A DNA stretch of 63,290 nucleotides from Terriglobia bacterium (GTDB taxonomy: Bacteria; Acidobacteriota; Terriglobia; JAJPHL01). The position numbers were made by a program, and so were the translations under genes. The stretch spans positions 1 through 63,290 of the forward strand of contig JAJPHL010000033.1 in NCBI GenBank assembly GCA_021325275.1, in the 5' to 3' direction. Position 1 is the stretch's first letter; each line of letters begins with the position of its first letter. The notes under the pieces are model-generated. The model saw only the letters and a program-made list of their open reading frames with translations, searched no databases and was not told where the DNA came from. Of the stretch, positions 9,393-18,884 are shown piece by piece.

Positions 9393-12300
9393 TGCACGGC
9401 GATCGTCGCCGTATTACTCGCGATTCCATTCTGCGTAAGCACCACCGACACTGACCCTCCGCTCGGCGTACCCGCCGGGACCACTGCGTTTACCTGATAG
9501 AGTCCCACGAAGCCCGGCGCGAGACCCGCGTACGGGACATTCGTCGCCGTGACTCCACCGATGGTCACGGTGACCGGCGTTGTTACCGCCGTACTCGCGG
9601 GCGCGGCTGCGCCCGTCGCTACCGCCGGCGTGGTGGCGCCGAGTCCCGTGCAGAAAATCACGATTACTTGGCCGACGCTCGTGGGATTCGTCGAATCCGT
9701 CACGGTGTTGTTCGGATTCAGAATCGCGCCTTGATTCGAGGCGCCTGTTTCCGAGGCGATGAAGATGCCCGGATGCGCTGGTCCCAACGTCACGGGAACG
9801 GGCACGCTGTCGGTTTCGTCGGAGCCGGTCTTGATCGCGCGCGCCACCACCGCTGTTTGCGCACTCGGCGTGAGTTCGGCCGGCACTTGCGCGTTCACTT
9901 GGCCGGTGGCCGAGAAGAACAGCGGCATGTCGATGCCGCCCATGCTCAGCTTGATTCCGCCGAGCGTCACGGGAAGCGGGAAGCCGGAGTTCTGATTCCC
10001 GTTTGACGATGCGAGATTCACTCCGAAGACCGAGACGATGCTGCCCGGCGCAACGTCTGCGTTGGGCGCGAAACTCGCGCCGTTCACCACGCCGCCAAAC
10101 GCGACCGCCGGCGGCGGAGCGGTGTTGGCCGCGACCGTTCCCGGCACGGTGGTCTTGGCGGGCGCCAGCGGCGCTTGCATCGCTTGGATCGTTACCGACG
10201 CGGGATTGGCGGTCGCCGGATTCCACGTGGCCGAGTAGATGCCGCCGCCCACATTCGCGAGCGCCAGCGGCGTGTCGCCGGTGGAGAACGTCGCGAGCAC
10301 GGTCGCGCCCGTCACCGGATTCGCGCAGTTGTCGACCACTTGCGCTTCCAGATCGACCGGCCATCCCACCGTCGACGCGAAGTTGCTGCCGAGTGCGCGC
10401 ACGGCCATGATCAATTGATTCGGCGTACACGTGGCGCCATCGGCGCTGCGCACGGATTCGGCCGACACGCCGCTGGTGGAGGGAATCACCAGGAACACGT
10501 TGATGTCCTGCGACGGCAGCGTGGACCCGTAGGACACGGTCACCACGCCTTGATACAGGCCCGGCGTCGAGGGCAGCCCCGCGCCCGCGGCGCTCACCGC
10601 CACTGTCGCCGAAGGAAGCACGGTGGCCGTCGATGGTCCCACCGAGAGCCAATTGCCGCCGGAAAGCGTTCGCGCGCTCATGGTCGCGGAAATCGATGTT
10701 TCGCTGAACAGCGTGAAAGACTGTTGCAACTGATTCGGCGTGAGGATCAAACCCACCGGATAGACCGTGACCGATGGCGTCGCGGTGATATTCATCAGCA
10801 CGCAGATATATTGCGGCGGCAGTGGATTCGTGGTGCCTCCCTGGCTGATTTGCAGCGCGCCGTAGTGCGGACCGGCGGCTTGTCCCTTGGGATTGGCAGT
10901 GATGGTGAACGAGGTCGTCCCGCCGCTCGCCAGTTGGAAGGGAACCGTGGCGCTGAAACTGAGCCAGTCCGAGCCGGAAACAATGTTGGTGTAAATGTTT
11001 TCCGACGCCGATCCGGGATTGGCGATCGTCACGGTCTGCGTTTGCGGCGTCGATCCCGCGGCCATCGTGAAACTGACTCCGCTCTGTCCAAGCAAGAGCA
11101 GCGGACCATTCGCCGTCACCGTGAGCAGCACGGAAACCGTCTTGGCAATCGCGGAACCGGTGGCGACCGAAACTTGACCGCTGTAGATTCCCGGCTTGAG
11201 GTTTGCGGCGTTGTAGTTCACTTGCACGGCCGCGGGCGCGTGCAGCGTGGCGCTGCCGGAATTCGGCGAAACGCTCAGCCAATTGCCGCCGTTCAGCGTG
11301 GTGGACGTGGCGGTCCAACTCAAACTGCCCGATCCGGAATTGCCCACGGAAATACTCGCGGCCGGCGGATTGATTCCCGGCAATGTTTGCGGCGAAAGGA
11401 GCACCGGCAACACGGTGAGCGAACCGACAGACGCGGCCGTGACCGTCAAATTCACCGTGACGTTCAACGACATCGGCGATCCGTTGGGGTCCGAAATGTT
11501 GACCGTGCCCTGATACGATCCCGCGGTGAGCGTTTGCGACGCGGAGTTCGGGAAAACGAGTATCGACGCGGGGAAGACTCCGCCCGAAGGAGTGGCGCTG
11601 AGCCAACTGACGTTTGATGAAACTTGCGCGGTTGCCAGCCAAGTACTCGTCGCCGGTGTCGCGGCTAGCTGCACGGATTGCGCGGCGGCGTTGGTTCCTT
11701 CCACTTGCGTGAACGTCAGCATGCTGGGCGTGGCGGAAATCGTGGGACCCGCGACGTTCAGTGTGACACTCATGGTCACGGGCGTGCTGCTGCCCACTTG
11801 TACGCTGATGCCGCCGAGATATTGTCCCGTGTTCAAGCCGTTCAGCGACACGCTGGCCTGAAACGATCCGTTGCCCGTTCCCGATGACGGCGTGAGGGTC
11901 AGCCAACTTCCGCCCGATTGCGTGGATGCGGTGGCGGTCCATCCGTTCGGGGTCGTCACGGTGACAGCTTGCGGCGTGGGATTCGTGCTGCCGAACGTTC
12001 CGCCGAACGTCAGCGAGGTGGGCGCCAGCGTCACCGCCGGCGGCGCCACGATCAGCGTCACTTGCGTGTAGGACGGCGTCGCATTGCTGATCATGATGAG
12101 TCCGCTGTACGTTCCCACGGCGAGACCCGTCACGTTCGGTGAAACGATCAAGTTGGTCGCCGAACTGGTGAGTGTCGGCGGATTGCCGGTGGAACTGTTC
12201 TTTCCGTCGGAGAGCACCAGCCAATTTCCGCCGCTGCTGGTGGAAACGGTGGCGGTCCAAGTGGCCGTGAACGTGCCGGAACTGGCCACCGACAGCGCCA

Positions 12301-12736
12301 ATGTCTGCGTCGGCGGATTTGATCCCTGGTTGGCGTTGAACGTCATCGTGCCCTCCACATGAAACGTGACCGGAACGATGATTTGCGGCTCTTGTCCCAC
12401 CTGCACGGTCACCGAAGCGCTGTAATCGCCTTGCGGTAATCCGGCGTTGTTCACCGACACGTTGATCGCGCCGCTGCCGCTGCCCGACATGTTGTCGATG
12501 GTGGCCCAGTTGCCACCCTGCGGAGTGTTCACGGTGACAAAGGCGGTCCAGGTGGGATCGAATGCCGTCGAGTCTACGTTCACCATCAATTGCTGGGAAT
12601 TGGGATTGGTGGCGGCATTCACGATCACGGAAAACGTCAGCGAGTTCGGCGTAACGGTGCTGAGCGCAGGGCTTCCCGCGAAAGCGGAGACGGACAACGT
12701 AAGCAGAGCGATGGCGACCAGACTGCGTGTCTTCAT
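9389..12736 (-). CDS. Large secreted BACON/Ig-like repeat protein with TIGR03437 C-terminus
   Basis: This 1115-aa secreted protein has the signal peptide MKTRSLVAIALLTLSVSAFA. About seven beta-sandwich repeats of roughly 90 residues follow, each with the pattern P-x-x-LTF, then GGNWL, then GLxxGxYSG. These are BACON-like modules, often involved in binding carbohydrate or mucin-like surfaces. A divergent Ig-like segment containing GATVLATFSTGD comes next. The last ~230 residues, from GGVVNGASFAPNADVAPGS to the end, are the TIGR03437 domain typical of Solibacter-group secreted proteins. A weak GAGG site precedes the ATG. It is probably cell-surface or secreted. Its ligand is unknown. Confidence 0.88.
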   Translation of the reverse strand: MKTRSLVAIALLTLSVSAFAGSPALSTVTPNSLTFSVIVNAATNPNSQQLMVNVDSTAFDPTWTAFVTVNTPQGGNWATIDNMSGSGSGAINVSVNNAGLPQGDYSASVTVQVGQEPQIIVPVTFHVEGTMTFNANQGSNPPTQTLALSVASSGTFTATWTATVSTSSGGNWLVLSDGKNSSTGNPPTLTSSATNLIVSPNVTGLAVGTYSGLIMISNATPSYTQVTLIVAPPAVTLAPTSLTFGGTFGSTNPTPQAVTVTTPNGWTATASTQSGGSWLTLTPSSGTGNGSFQASVSLNGLNTGQYLGGISVQVGSSTPVTMSVTLNVAGPTISATPSMLTFTQVEGTNAAAQSVQLAATPATSTWLATAQVSSNVSWLSATPSGGVFPASILVFPNSASQTLTAGSYQGTVNISDPNGSPMSLNVTVNLTVTAASVGSLTVLPVLLSPQTLPGINPPAASISVGNSGSGSLSWTATSTTLNGGNWLSVSPNSGSATLHAPAAVQVNYNAANLKPGIYSGQVSVATGSAIAKTVSVLLTVTANGPLLLLGQSGVSFTMAAGSTPQTQTVTIANPGSASENIYTNIVSGSDWLSFSATVPFQLASGGTTSFTITANPKGQAAGPHYGALQISQGGTTNPLPPQYICVLMNITATPSVTVYPVGLILTPNQLQQSFTLFSETSISATMSARTLSGGNWLSVGPSTATVLPSATVAVSAAGAGLPSTPGLYQGVVTVSYGSTLPSQDINVFLVIPSTSGVSAESVRSADGATCTPNQLIMAVRALGSNFASTVGWPVDLEAQVVDNCANPVTGATVLATFSTGDTPLALANVGGGIYSATWNPATANPASVTIQAMQAPLAPAKTTVPGTVAANTAPPPAVAFGGVVNGASFAPNADVAPGSIVSVFGVNLASSNGNQNSGFPLPVTLGGIKLSMGGIDMPLFFSATGQVNAQVPAELTPSAQTAVVARAIKTGSDETDSVPVPVTLGPAHPGIFIASETGASNQGAILNPNNTVTDSTNPTSVGQVIVIFCTGLGATTPAVATGAAAPASTAVTTPVTVTIGGVTATNVPYAGLAPGFVGLYQVNAVVPAGTPSGGSVSVVLTQNGIASNTATIAVH

Positions 12737-12886
12737 GGAAACCTCGGTGGATAAAATGTTGGCGCGGTATTACGCGCGCGATGCGTTAATGCGCATGAAT
12801 CAGTGCTCGCACGCTCCGATACATCATAACCGAAAGTTCGCAAAATGGAATCGCGCGTTGGCCAAAGGCCCGCGCGTGTTCCGCTA

Positions 12887-12895
12887 TGGTAAAGT
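12887..12895 (+). promoter_or_regulatory. Extended -10 box for the amidase
   Basis: TGGTAAAGT (TGn extended -10) lies 8 nt before the ATG at 12904. No Shine-Dalgarno site is present, so a leaderless mRNA is predicted. Confidence 0.45.
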
Positions 12896-12903
12896 GGCCT
12901 TCC

Positions 12904-14463
12904 ATGTTCGCTATGCATCGAATATTTGCCATTGTTGGACTTGTTCTGCCGCTCGCGGCCCAGGGAGCGCCAAAACCGCCTGCGCCTTTCGAAGTCGAAG
13001 AGGCGACCATCGCGCAAGTCCACGAAGCGATGAAGGCGGGACGCCTCACCTGCCACGATCTCGTCGAGAAATACCTGAAGCGCATCGAGGCCTACGACAA
13101 GAACGGTCCCGCGATCAATTCGCTGGTGGTCCTGAATCCCAACGCTTTGAAGGAAGCCGACGAAATGGATCGCCGCGCGACCCAGGGCCCGTTGCACTGC
13201 GTGCCGATCATCGTGAAAGACAACATGGAAACCATCGGCATGCAATCCGCCGACGGCGCGTTGGCGTTGGCCGGCTTCATCTCCGACAAAGACGCGTTTC
13301 AGGTGAAGCGCGTGAAGGAAGCGGGCGCGATCGTGCTGGCGAAGTCGAACATGGCGGAGTGGGCATTCAGTCCCTACGAAACGGTGAATTCGATTTTGCC
13401 GGGATACACGAAAAATCCTTACGCGCTCGACCGCGTCACGGCGGGATCAAGCGGAGGAACGGCGGCGTCGGTGGCGGCCAGTTTGGGGCTGGTGGGTTTG
13501 GGTAGCGACACCGGCAATTCCATCCGCGGGCCGTCGTCGCACCAAGCGCTGGTGGGCATTCGCTCGACCATGGGATTGACCAGCCGCGCGGGAGTCGCGC
13601 CGCTATCGCTGCTCGCCGATATCGCGGGACCGATGGCGCGCACCGTGGAAGACGCGGCGCGCGTCTTCGAAGCGATTGTCGGCGAAGACCCGGCCGATCC
13701 GGTGACGGCAGCCGCACGTGACCATATGCCGAAGCCCGGCGCCTATCTTGCGGCGCTCGATCGCGATGGACTGAAGGGCGCGCGCATCGGCGTGCTGCGT
13801 CAGGCGTACGAGCGCGAGTCCACGGACCCTGAAATCGTGCGTGTCTTCATGAAAGCAGTCGACGACATGCGTCGCGCCGGAGCGATCATAGTCGATCCCG
13901 CGAAAGTGGATTTAAGCGATGCGCGGCGTGGCGGCGGGGATGCTGGTCCATGCATGGGATTCAAGTACGACATCAACCGTTACCTTGCCGCGCAGGGCGA
14001 TCGCGTGCCGTTGAAGACGCTGGCGGCGATTATTCAATCGGGGCGCTTCCATCCGTCTTCCCAACGGCGGCTGGAGCAGGCTGAACGCGGACCGGAAAAT
14101 GGTCCCGAGACGCCGGCGTGTCAAGCGGAGATGGCGTATCGCGAAAAAGTGCGTGTCGCAGTGCTGAAGACGATGGACGAATCGAAGCTCGACGCGATGG
14201 TTTATCCGACGTGGAGCAATCCGCCGCGTTTGATCGGCGATTTGAACACGCCCGCCGGCGACAACAGTCAATTCTTTTCGCCGACCACTGGATTTCCGGC
14301 GATCAACGTGCCGATGGGATACACGCGGGGCGGAGTGTTGCCCGCGGGTCTGACGATTTATGGCCGCCCGTGGTCGGAAGCGGTGTTGTTGCGGATCGCG
14401 TACGCGTACGAGCAGGCGACCCAACATCGTCACGCGCCGGCGAGTACGCCGCCGTTGCGATAA
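12904..14463 (+). CDS. Exported amidase (amidase signature family)
   Basis: This 519-aa amidase-signature hydrolase has a cleavable leader (residues 1-21, ending LAAQGAP). The Ser-cisSer-Lys catalytic triad is visible. The lysine is Lys105 in PIIVKDN. The cis-serine lies in TAGSSGGTAAS at 179-189. The nucleophile is Ser206 in SDTGNSIRGPS. Exported members of this family hydrolyse small amides or act on peptides and N-acyl compounds, and the substrate is not inferable here. A start nine bases later is also possible. The one chosen fits the -10 box. A long perfect hairpin follows the stop. Confidence 0.9.
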   Translation: MFAMHRIFAIVGLVLPLAAQGAPKPPAPFEVEEATIAQVHEAMKAGRLTCHDLVEKYLKRIEAYDKNGPAINSLVVLNPNALKEADEMDRRATQGPLHCVPIIVKDNMETIGMQSADGALALAGFISDKDAFQVKRVKEAGAIVLAKSNMAEWAFSPYETVNSILPGYTKNPYALDRVTAGSSGGTAASVAASLGLVGLGSDTGNSIRGPSSHQALVGIRSTMGLTSRAGVAPLSLLADIAGPMARTVEDAARVFEAIVGEDPADPVTAAARDHMPKPGAYLAALDRDGLKGARIGVLRQAYERESTDPEIVRVFMKAVDDMRRAGAIIVDPAKVDLSDARRGGGDAGPCMGFKYDINRYLAAQGDRVPLKTLAAIIQSGRFHPSSQRRLEQAERGPENGPETPACQAEMAYREKVRVAVLKTMDESKLDAMVYPTWSNPPRLIGDLNTPAGDNSQFFSPTTGFPAINVPMGYTRGGVLPAGLTIYGRPWSEAVLLRIAYAYEQATQHRHAPASTPPLR

Positions 14464-14474
14464 GAAAGAACCTC

Positions 14475-14556
14475 ACCGCAGATGAACACAGATGAACGCA
14501 GATAAAAACGGATAGCGCATCGTTTTTATCTGCGTTCATCGGCGTTCATCTGCGGT
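14475..14556. repeat. Long hairpin of GAACGCAGAT words
   Basis: Arms at 14475-14510 and 14521-14556 are 36 nt long with about two mismatches and a 10-nt loop. They are built from the 10-nt word gaacgcagat and a variant. The element separates the convergent amidase and PAP2 genes and could terminate both. A relative lies at 51275-51363. Confidence 0.9.
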
Positions 14557-14566
14557 AAGGTTTGTC

Positions 14567-15178
14567 TTATTTTTTCTGGCTCTTCACGCGACCCGCTTGC
14601 GGCGGATACGGTCCCGGCACCGCGGCGATCAACAGAAATGCGAACGCCCATCCGGCCAGTACGTCGGCGGTCCAATTGAGTCCTAAGTAAACTTGCGTCC
14701 ACCCGACCAGCGCCGCGATCACGCACCCGACGGTCAGCACGAACGCCTTGCCGTCCGGCCAAATTTCGCCGACCACTTGGAAGAACGTGAACCACACCGC
14801 CAAGCCCACCACGGCGTGATCGCTTGGGAATGAATATCCCCAGAAGTCGCTCGATTGCGCGATGGTTCCCGGGCGGGCGCGATGCACAAAAGACTTCACG
14901 GCTTCCGCGATCAACTGCGACGTCGCCAGCGCGCCCAAGGGTCGCAGTGCCAGCCACACCCAGCCCGGCCGCCAGTAAATCGCAAACGCCAGCGTGACGA
15001 GAGGGATCGTCACCATCCAACTTCCCAGGTAGTCGACGATGCGCACCACGTCGACCAGTTCCTTGGGGCGCAAGTACATCGCACCGAGCATCGCGCGGTC
15101 GTAGCGCATCAGAAACCACGCCAGCCCGGCGAGCCCGCCGCCCCCGAGCGCCAAGCCAATCCGAACGCGACTGTTCAT
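14567..15178 (-). CDS. PAP2-fold membrane protein, catalytic motif 3 degenerate
   Basis: This 203-aa polytopic protein belongs to the type 2 phosphatidic acid phosphatase family. Motif 1 (KSFVHRARP) and motif 2 (SFPSDH) are intact. Motif 3 should be SR-x5-H-x3-D but reads TQ-x5-N-x3-D (TQVYLGLNWTAD near residues 170-181). The transition-state arginine is thus a glutamine and the nucleophilic histidine an asparagine. This was confirmed from the codons. By family knowledge such a protein should not form the phosphohistidine intermediate, so it may bind rather than hydrolyse lipid phosphates. It starts 21 nt after the ssb stop on the same strand. Confidence 0.85.
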   Translation of the reverse strand: MNSRVRIGLALGGGGLAGLAWFLMRYDRAMLGAMYLRPKELVDVVRIVDYLGSWMVTIPLVTLAFAIYWRPGWVWLALRPLGALATSQLIAEAVKSFVHRARPGTIAQSSDFWGYSFPSDHAVVGLAVWFTFFQVVGEIWPDGKAFVLTVGCVIAALVGWTQVYLGLNWTADVLAGWAFAFLLIAAVPGPYPPQAGRVKSQKK

Positions 15179-15199
15179 TGGAGGGTCATGGGACGGTCG

Positions 15200-15685
15200 T
15201 TAGAATGGAATATCGTCGTCGCGAAGATCTTCGTGCGGACCATCGTCGCCGGCCGGAGGACCGCCCTGCACGGGACGCGCCGCGGGACGCGCGGGACGCG
15301 GGCGCGCTTCGCTGCGGGCGCCACCGCCGCCTTCGCCACCGCCGCTTTCACCCTTGCCGCCGGCGAAGACCACATCTTCCACCACAATGTCGGTGGCGTA
15401 ATGCTTCACGCCGTCTTTTTCCCACGAACGATTCTTGATGCGGCCTTCGACGTAGACGCGCGATCCCTTGGTGAGATATTGCGTCAAGTTCTCCGCCGTT
15501 TTGCCCCAAATCACGAGATTGTGCCAGTCGGTTTCTTCCTGCCACTCGCCACTCGATTTGTCCTGCCAGCGGCGGCTGGTGGCGAGACTGACTTTCGATA
15601 GCGCTTGCCCGGAGGGAGTGAACGTCAATTCGGCGTCGCGACCCAGGTTTCCGAGCAAAATTACTTTATTCACGCTGCGCGGCAT
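15200..15685 (-). CDS. ssb: Single-stranded DNA-binding protein
   Basis: This 161-aa protein has an OB-fold (residues 1-110) that starts SVNKVILLGNLGRDAEL, with KGSRVYVEGRI and the DNA-binding aromatic residues in WQEETDWHN. A Gly/Arg/Pro-rich linker follows. The acidic tip DDDIPF is the conserved docking tail for replication and repair partners. The length is normal. It protects single-stranded DNA in replication, recombination and repair. It is transcribed toward the PAP2-like gene, 21 nt away, and that pairing is not a usual ssb neighbourhood. Confidence 0.97.
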   Translation of the reverse strand: MPRSVNKVILLGNLGRDAELTFTPSGQALSKVSLATSRRWQDKSSGEWQEETDWHNLVIWGKTAENLTQYLTKGSRVYVEGRIKNRSWEKDGVKHYATDIVVEDVVFAGGKGESGGGEGGGGARSEARPRPARPAARPVQGGPPAGDDGPHEDLRDDDIPF

Positions 15686-15719
15686 GGAACGGCCTCATTT
15701 CTATTTTGAGATGAAAGAG

Positions 15720-15728
15720 AGTATAACA
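15720..15728 (-). promoter_or_regulatory. Extended -10 promoter of ssb
   Basis: On the minus strand the sequence reads TGTTATACT, a TGn extended -10. It lies 34 nt upstream of the ssb ATG, giving a short normal leader. No clear -35 box is seen. Confidence 0.5.
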
Positions 15729-15734
15729 CGTGAT

Positions 15735-15887
15735 GTCAGAACCATCTGCGGTAGCAGATGGGCTCGCTAGCGTTGGTCCTCACAACCGCCTCCGCAGGGC
15801 GCGCGACTGGTCCCAATTTGCTTTGCTTCAACCGTACGTGTTTGGAAAAGACCAGCGAGTCCATTCGCTACCGCGAATGGTTCTGAC
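15735..15887. repeat. Palindromic repeat, GTCAGAACCAT family, copy 1
   Basis: Inverted 34-nt arms at 15735-15768 and 15854-15887 start with gtcagaaccat and contain an inner palindromic core around gcggtagc. About 85 nt separate them. The same arm sequence forms the hairpin at 40627-40708. It lies in the gap between the ssb promoter and the kinase gene. Confidence 0.85.
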
Positions 15888-15906
15888 AACGGCAGGAGAC
15901 AACACG

Positions 15907-18678
15907 CTACTCGGCAAAAATCGTTCCGAAGGCCGGCTTGCCGGCCAACGCGGCGCGAAATGCGTACACCGCGGGAATCGCGCACGCCGCCAGCGCCAGC
16001 ACCGTGCGATTGAAATACCACACGGACGGATCGGGCGTCACCGGCATGTAGGTGAGAACCTGCAAAGTGAAGTTGAACGCGATGAGCGTCAAAATCCCGC
16101 GACGGCTGCAGGAAAGAACGGTGGCCGCGATCAAGATCACGGCGCCGGGAATGTCGAGCCAAAGATTCTCACCGCTCGCGAGGAAGGGCGCAATCACCAA
16201 AACTGCCACCGCTTCGGCGATCCACTGACGTTTGATCAGCACACGAATCACGAAAACATAGAGTGCGATTCCCAGGCAGTTCACCACCGCGTTGACAGCG
16301 TAGGTCGGAATCTCCGAAGCGGCGCCGTTGAACGACGCCAATGCGACGCTCTCGAAACCATTGGTGGTTTCACCGCGCAGGTTGAACCACACGACAGAGG
16401 CGTTGGCGATCGACATGATGAAGGAAACCACCGCCCCCAGCGCCACTCCGAGCAACACGTCGGCGCCCACTAGGGGATCGCGAATCCGGCCGGCCAGCAC
16501 GCGCGTCCACGAAGTCATCGCTTGCGGCCAGCGGCGCCGCACGTACGGTTCCAGGGCGACGTAGGCAATCGCACCGAGGCCGGCGGCCCACAATCCCAGG
16601 GCCACGCCGAGGATGAAGATCTGCCATTCCATCTGTGGGGTTCCCACGTAGTGCGCGCGCATGAGCCAGCGCGCAATATCCATGCACAAGACAAAAACGC
16701 CGATGCGCACCGCGCCCAAATGATCGGCGCGGCCCATGCGCCAGTTCCGCCACGCCAGCACCATGGACAGTGCGACCAATCCCAGCACCAATCCGAACAC
16801 CACCCGCTGTGCGACGTTGGCGCGCGTACTGGTGGTGGGATTGCCGGCATCGCGGTTCGCCGTTGTCCATGGAGCAATCACTTCGAAGTACACCGGGCGT
16901 CCACGATAGTTCGCGGCCACCACGTGAATCACGGTGTTGGGACTCTGTGCGTAGCTACCGCGCCATCCGGCAATCTGATCGAACGGCGACGGCGGCAGCC
17001 AAATGGGATTTTCCGGCGTAAAGCGCGAGGCATCTAAGCGCGACTCGGCGAACAGCGGCCAACTCGCGGCTTCGGCCGGTGCAGGACCGCTTGGCGGCGG
17101 CGAGGTTTCGTGCGACGTGAGTTGGCGCGGTACGGCGTCAAAGTAGACCACGGCGCCATTCGGCTCGGTGGAAACCGCTACCATTCCCGACATGTTCGTG
17201 GCCGGATAGGTTAAATCCACGGAGCCGGAAAAAGGATTGGGAAACAAATCGCGGGGACTTTGCCGGTAGAAAAACCGCACCGCGCCTTGTTCCGCCGTTT
17301 TCCAATCTCCGATCTGCTGCGATTTGGGCAGATGCATGGCGCGATCACGCAGGAATCCGATGTTGCGACTAAACCAATACGCGTTGTCGTGCGGCGACGG
17401 ATTGTATCCGGCTTTGCTGACGATCTCACGCGCGTGATCCACGAGTACGTCGGGCGATTTTTCCGCCGGCGCGACGCCGAGATCGCAGGAAAACGGCGCC
17501 AGCATCACCACGCCGATCATCGCCACGCTGGCCAATCCGAGAATGCCCCACGCCGTTTTCACTTCCAGCGCGCCTTCGCCGCCCGACGCGGCGACCATTT
17601 CCGGTGACGGCGTTTCTCCCGCCGCGAGCGCCGCGGCTACTGGATCTCCGCCAGGGAGTTGCGCGGCTACCGCGAGCGCGCTGGTCGGCCGGCGGCGCGG
17701 ATCGCGCTCCAGGCAGCGCATGATCGCGCGTTCTACCAGCGGATCGATGTCATGCACCAGCGTCGACGGCGAGGTCGCGGATTCTTCGTGCGCCTTTGTC
17801 AACTCGGCAAGGGTCGGCGCGTGAAACGCGCGCTTGCCGGTGAACATTTCGTAGAGAATCAGGCCGAGCGAGAAAATGTCGCTCTGCACGCTGACGCCGT
17901 CGCCCGCGAATTGCTCAGGCGCCATGTAGGCGGGCGTTCCGGCGCGCGAGTGATCTTCCTTCAATTCGCCGGCCAGTCCCGCGATGCCGAAATCGGTGAT
18001 GTGCGCGCGGCCGCGGCCGTCGATCATGATGTTGGCCGGCTTCAGATCGCGATGCAGTACTTCGTTGTCGTGCGCGGCGGCGAGTCCCGCGCAGAGCTGG
18101 CGCGCGAGTTCCAGCGCTTTATCCGGCGGCAGGCGGCCGATGCGCCGGAGCAGAGACGCGAGATCCTCGCCGTCGATGTACTCCATCGTCAGGAAGATTC
18201 GCCCTTCGGCCTCGCCGATGTCGTAAACGCGGCAAACGTTGGGATGCGCGATTTGCCGCGCGATGCGCACTTCGCTGTGGAAACGCTCCAGCGCCGCCTC
18301 GTCGGAGGTGAGCGTGGTGGGCAGGAATTTCAGCGCCATGTCCTGATCGAGCGTCAGATCCTCGGCGCGATAGACCTCGCCCATGCCGCCTTTTCCCAGC
18401 AGATTCACGACGCGATAGCGGCTGGCGATCGTGGTGCCCGGCGGAAACGACGGTTGCGCGGCGGTGCGGTGTCCAGTGGTCTTCGTTGTGCCGGCGCTCA
18501 GGCTCGAGGAGAGAAACGGTCGCGCAGGCGTCGGCGTGGGGCGTGGCGTGAGGGGAGCCGTGGGCCCTCCGATTGGCGTGCGCGGTGTCGGTGAGCCCGT
18601 TACGGTCACGTCACCGGTGACGGTCTCGTCGTTCCCGCAGCCGCACGGCATTTCCTTTTTGCAGGACGGACAAATCAT
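15907..18678 (-). CDS. Ser/Thr protein kinase with polytopic membrane C-terminus
   Basis: This 923-aa Hanks-type kinase has an N-terminal Cys cluster (CPSCKKEMPCGCG, residues 3-15), probably a small zinc ribbon, and then a Pro/Thr-rich linker. The kinase domain runs from about residue 88 to 345, with the glycine loop GKGGMGEV (95-102), Lys117, HRDLKPAN with Asp211, and DFG at 229-231. A membrane segment near residue 380 leads to an extracytoplasmic region of ~230 residues. The last ~290 residues hold several hydrophobic spans (about eight). All catalytic residues are present, so it should be active. The polytopic C-terminus is unusual and may sense a membrane signal. Targets are unknown. Confidence 0.92.
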   Translation of the reverse strand: MICPSCKKEMPCGCGNDETVTGDVTVTGSPTPRTPIGGPTAPLTPRPTPTPARPFLSSSLSAGTTKTTGHRTAAQPSFPPGTTIASRYRVVNLLGKGGMGEVYRAEDLTLDQDMALKFLPTTLTSDEAALERFHSEVRIARQIAHPNVCRVYDIGEAEGRIFLTMEYIDGEDLASLLRRIGRLPPDKALELARQLCAGLAAAHDNEVLHRDLKPANIMIDGRGRAHITDFGIAGLAGELKEDHSRAGTPAYMAPEQFAGDGVSVQSDIFSLGLILYEMFTGKRAFHAPTLAELTKAHEESATSPSTLVHDIDPLVERAIMRCLERDPRRRPTSALAVAAQLPGGDPVAAALAAGETPSPEMVAASGGEGALEVKTAWGILGLASVAMIGVVMLAPFSCDLGVAPAEKSPDVLVDHAREIVSKAGYNPSPHDNAYWFSRNIGFLRDRAMHLPKSQQIGDWKTAEQGAVRFFYRQSPRDLFPNPFSGSVDLTYPATNMSGMVAVSTEPNGAVVYFDAVPRQLTSHETSPPPSGPAPAEAASWPLFAESRLDASRFTPENPIWLPPSPFDQIAGWRGSYAQSPNTVIHVVAANYRGRPVYFEVIAPWTTANRDAGNPTTSTRANVAQRVVFGLVLGLVALSMVLAWRNWRMGRADHLGAVRIGVFVLCMDIARWLMRAHYVGTPQMEWQIFILGVALGLWAAGLGAIAYVALEPYVRRRWPQAMTSWTRVLAGRIRDPLVGADVLLGVALGAVVSFIMSIANASVVWFNLRGETTNGFESVALASFNGAASEIPTYAVNAVVNCLGIALYVFVIRVLIKRQWIAEAVAVLVIAPFLASGENLWLDIPGAVILIAATVLSCSRRGILTLIAFNFTLQVLTYMPVTPDPSVWYFNRTVLALAACAIPAVYAFRAALAGKPAFGTIFAE

Positions 18679-18687
18679 GCGCCCGCT

Positions 18688-18693
18688 AGTTTA
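18688..18693 (-). promoter_or_regulatory. -10 box for the kinase gene
   Basis: On the minus strand TAAACT ends 9 nt before the kinase start codon. No Shine-Dalgarno site lies in between. A very short or absent leader is predicted. Confidence 0.35.
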
Positions 18694-18717
18694 CACCAAC
18701 GTCCCAAGGCAGCGCAT

Positions 18718-18884
18718 GACACAGAGAATTCTTGACACAGAGATCACGGAGAACACGGAGCACACGGAGAAAGGCAAAGGCAAAAGGCAAAAGGAAGGCC
18801 CGTCACCGGAACGATCCGATGCGCTCTTGTTTTTCTCTGTGTCCTCCGTGTTCTCTGTGCCCTCTGTGTTAAATCTCTCTGTGG
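18718..18884. repeat. Long inverted repeat of CACAGAGA/CACGGAGA words
   Basis: The left side has tandem words of the type acacggaga and then the 7-nt word aaaaggc. The right side has the complementary words (tctctgtg, tccgtgtt, cctctgtg). Together they form a long imperfect hairpin between the kinase promoter and the stop of the VOC gene. The aaaaggc word is the one that builds the array at 46.5 kb. Confidence 0.8.

Noticed and set aside
9414-12260. Second minus-strand frame of about 950 codons inside the BACON-like gene
   Set aside because: The other frame has a signal peptide and regular domain repeats. This one is Arg/Gln/His-rich noise.
15735-15887. Insertion sequence ends
   Set aside because: The inverted arms enclose only ~85 nt with no transposase, and no target-site duplication was seen.
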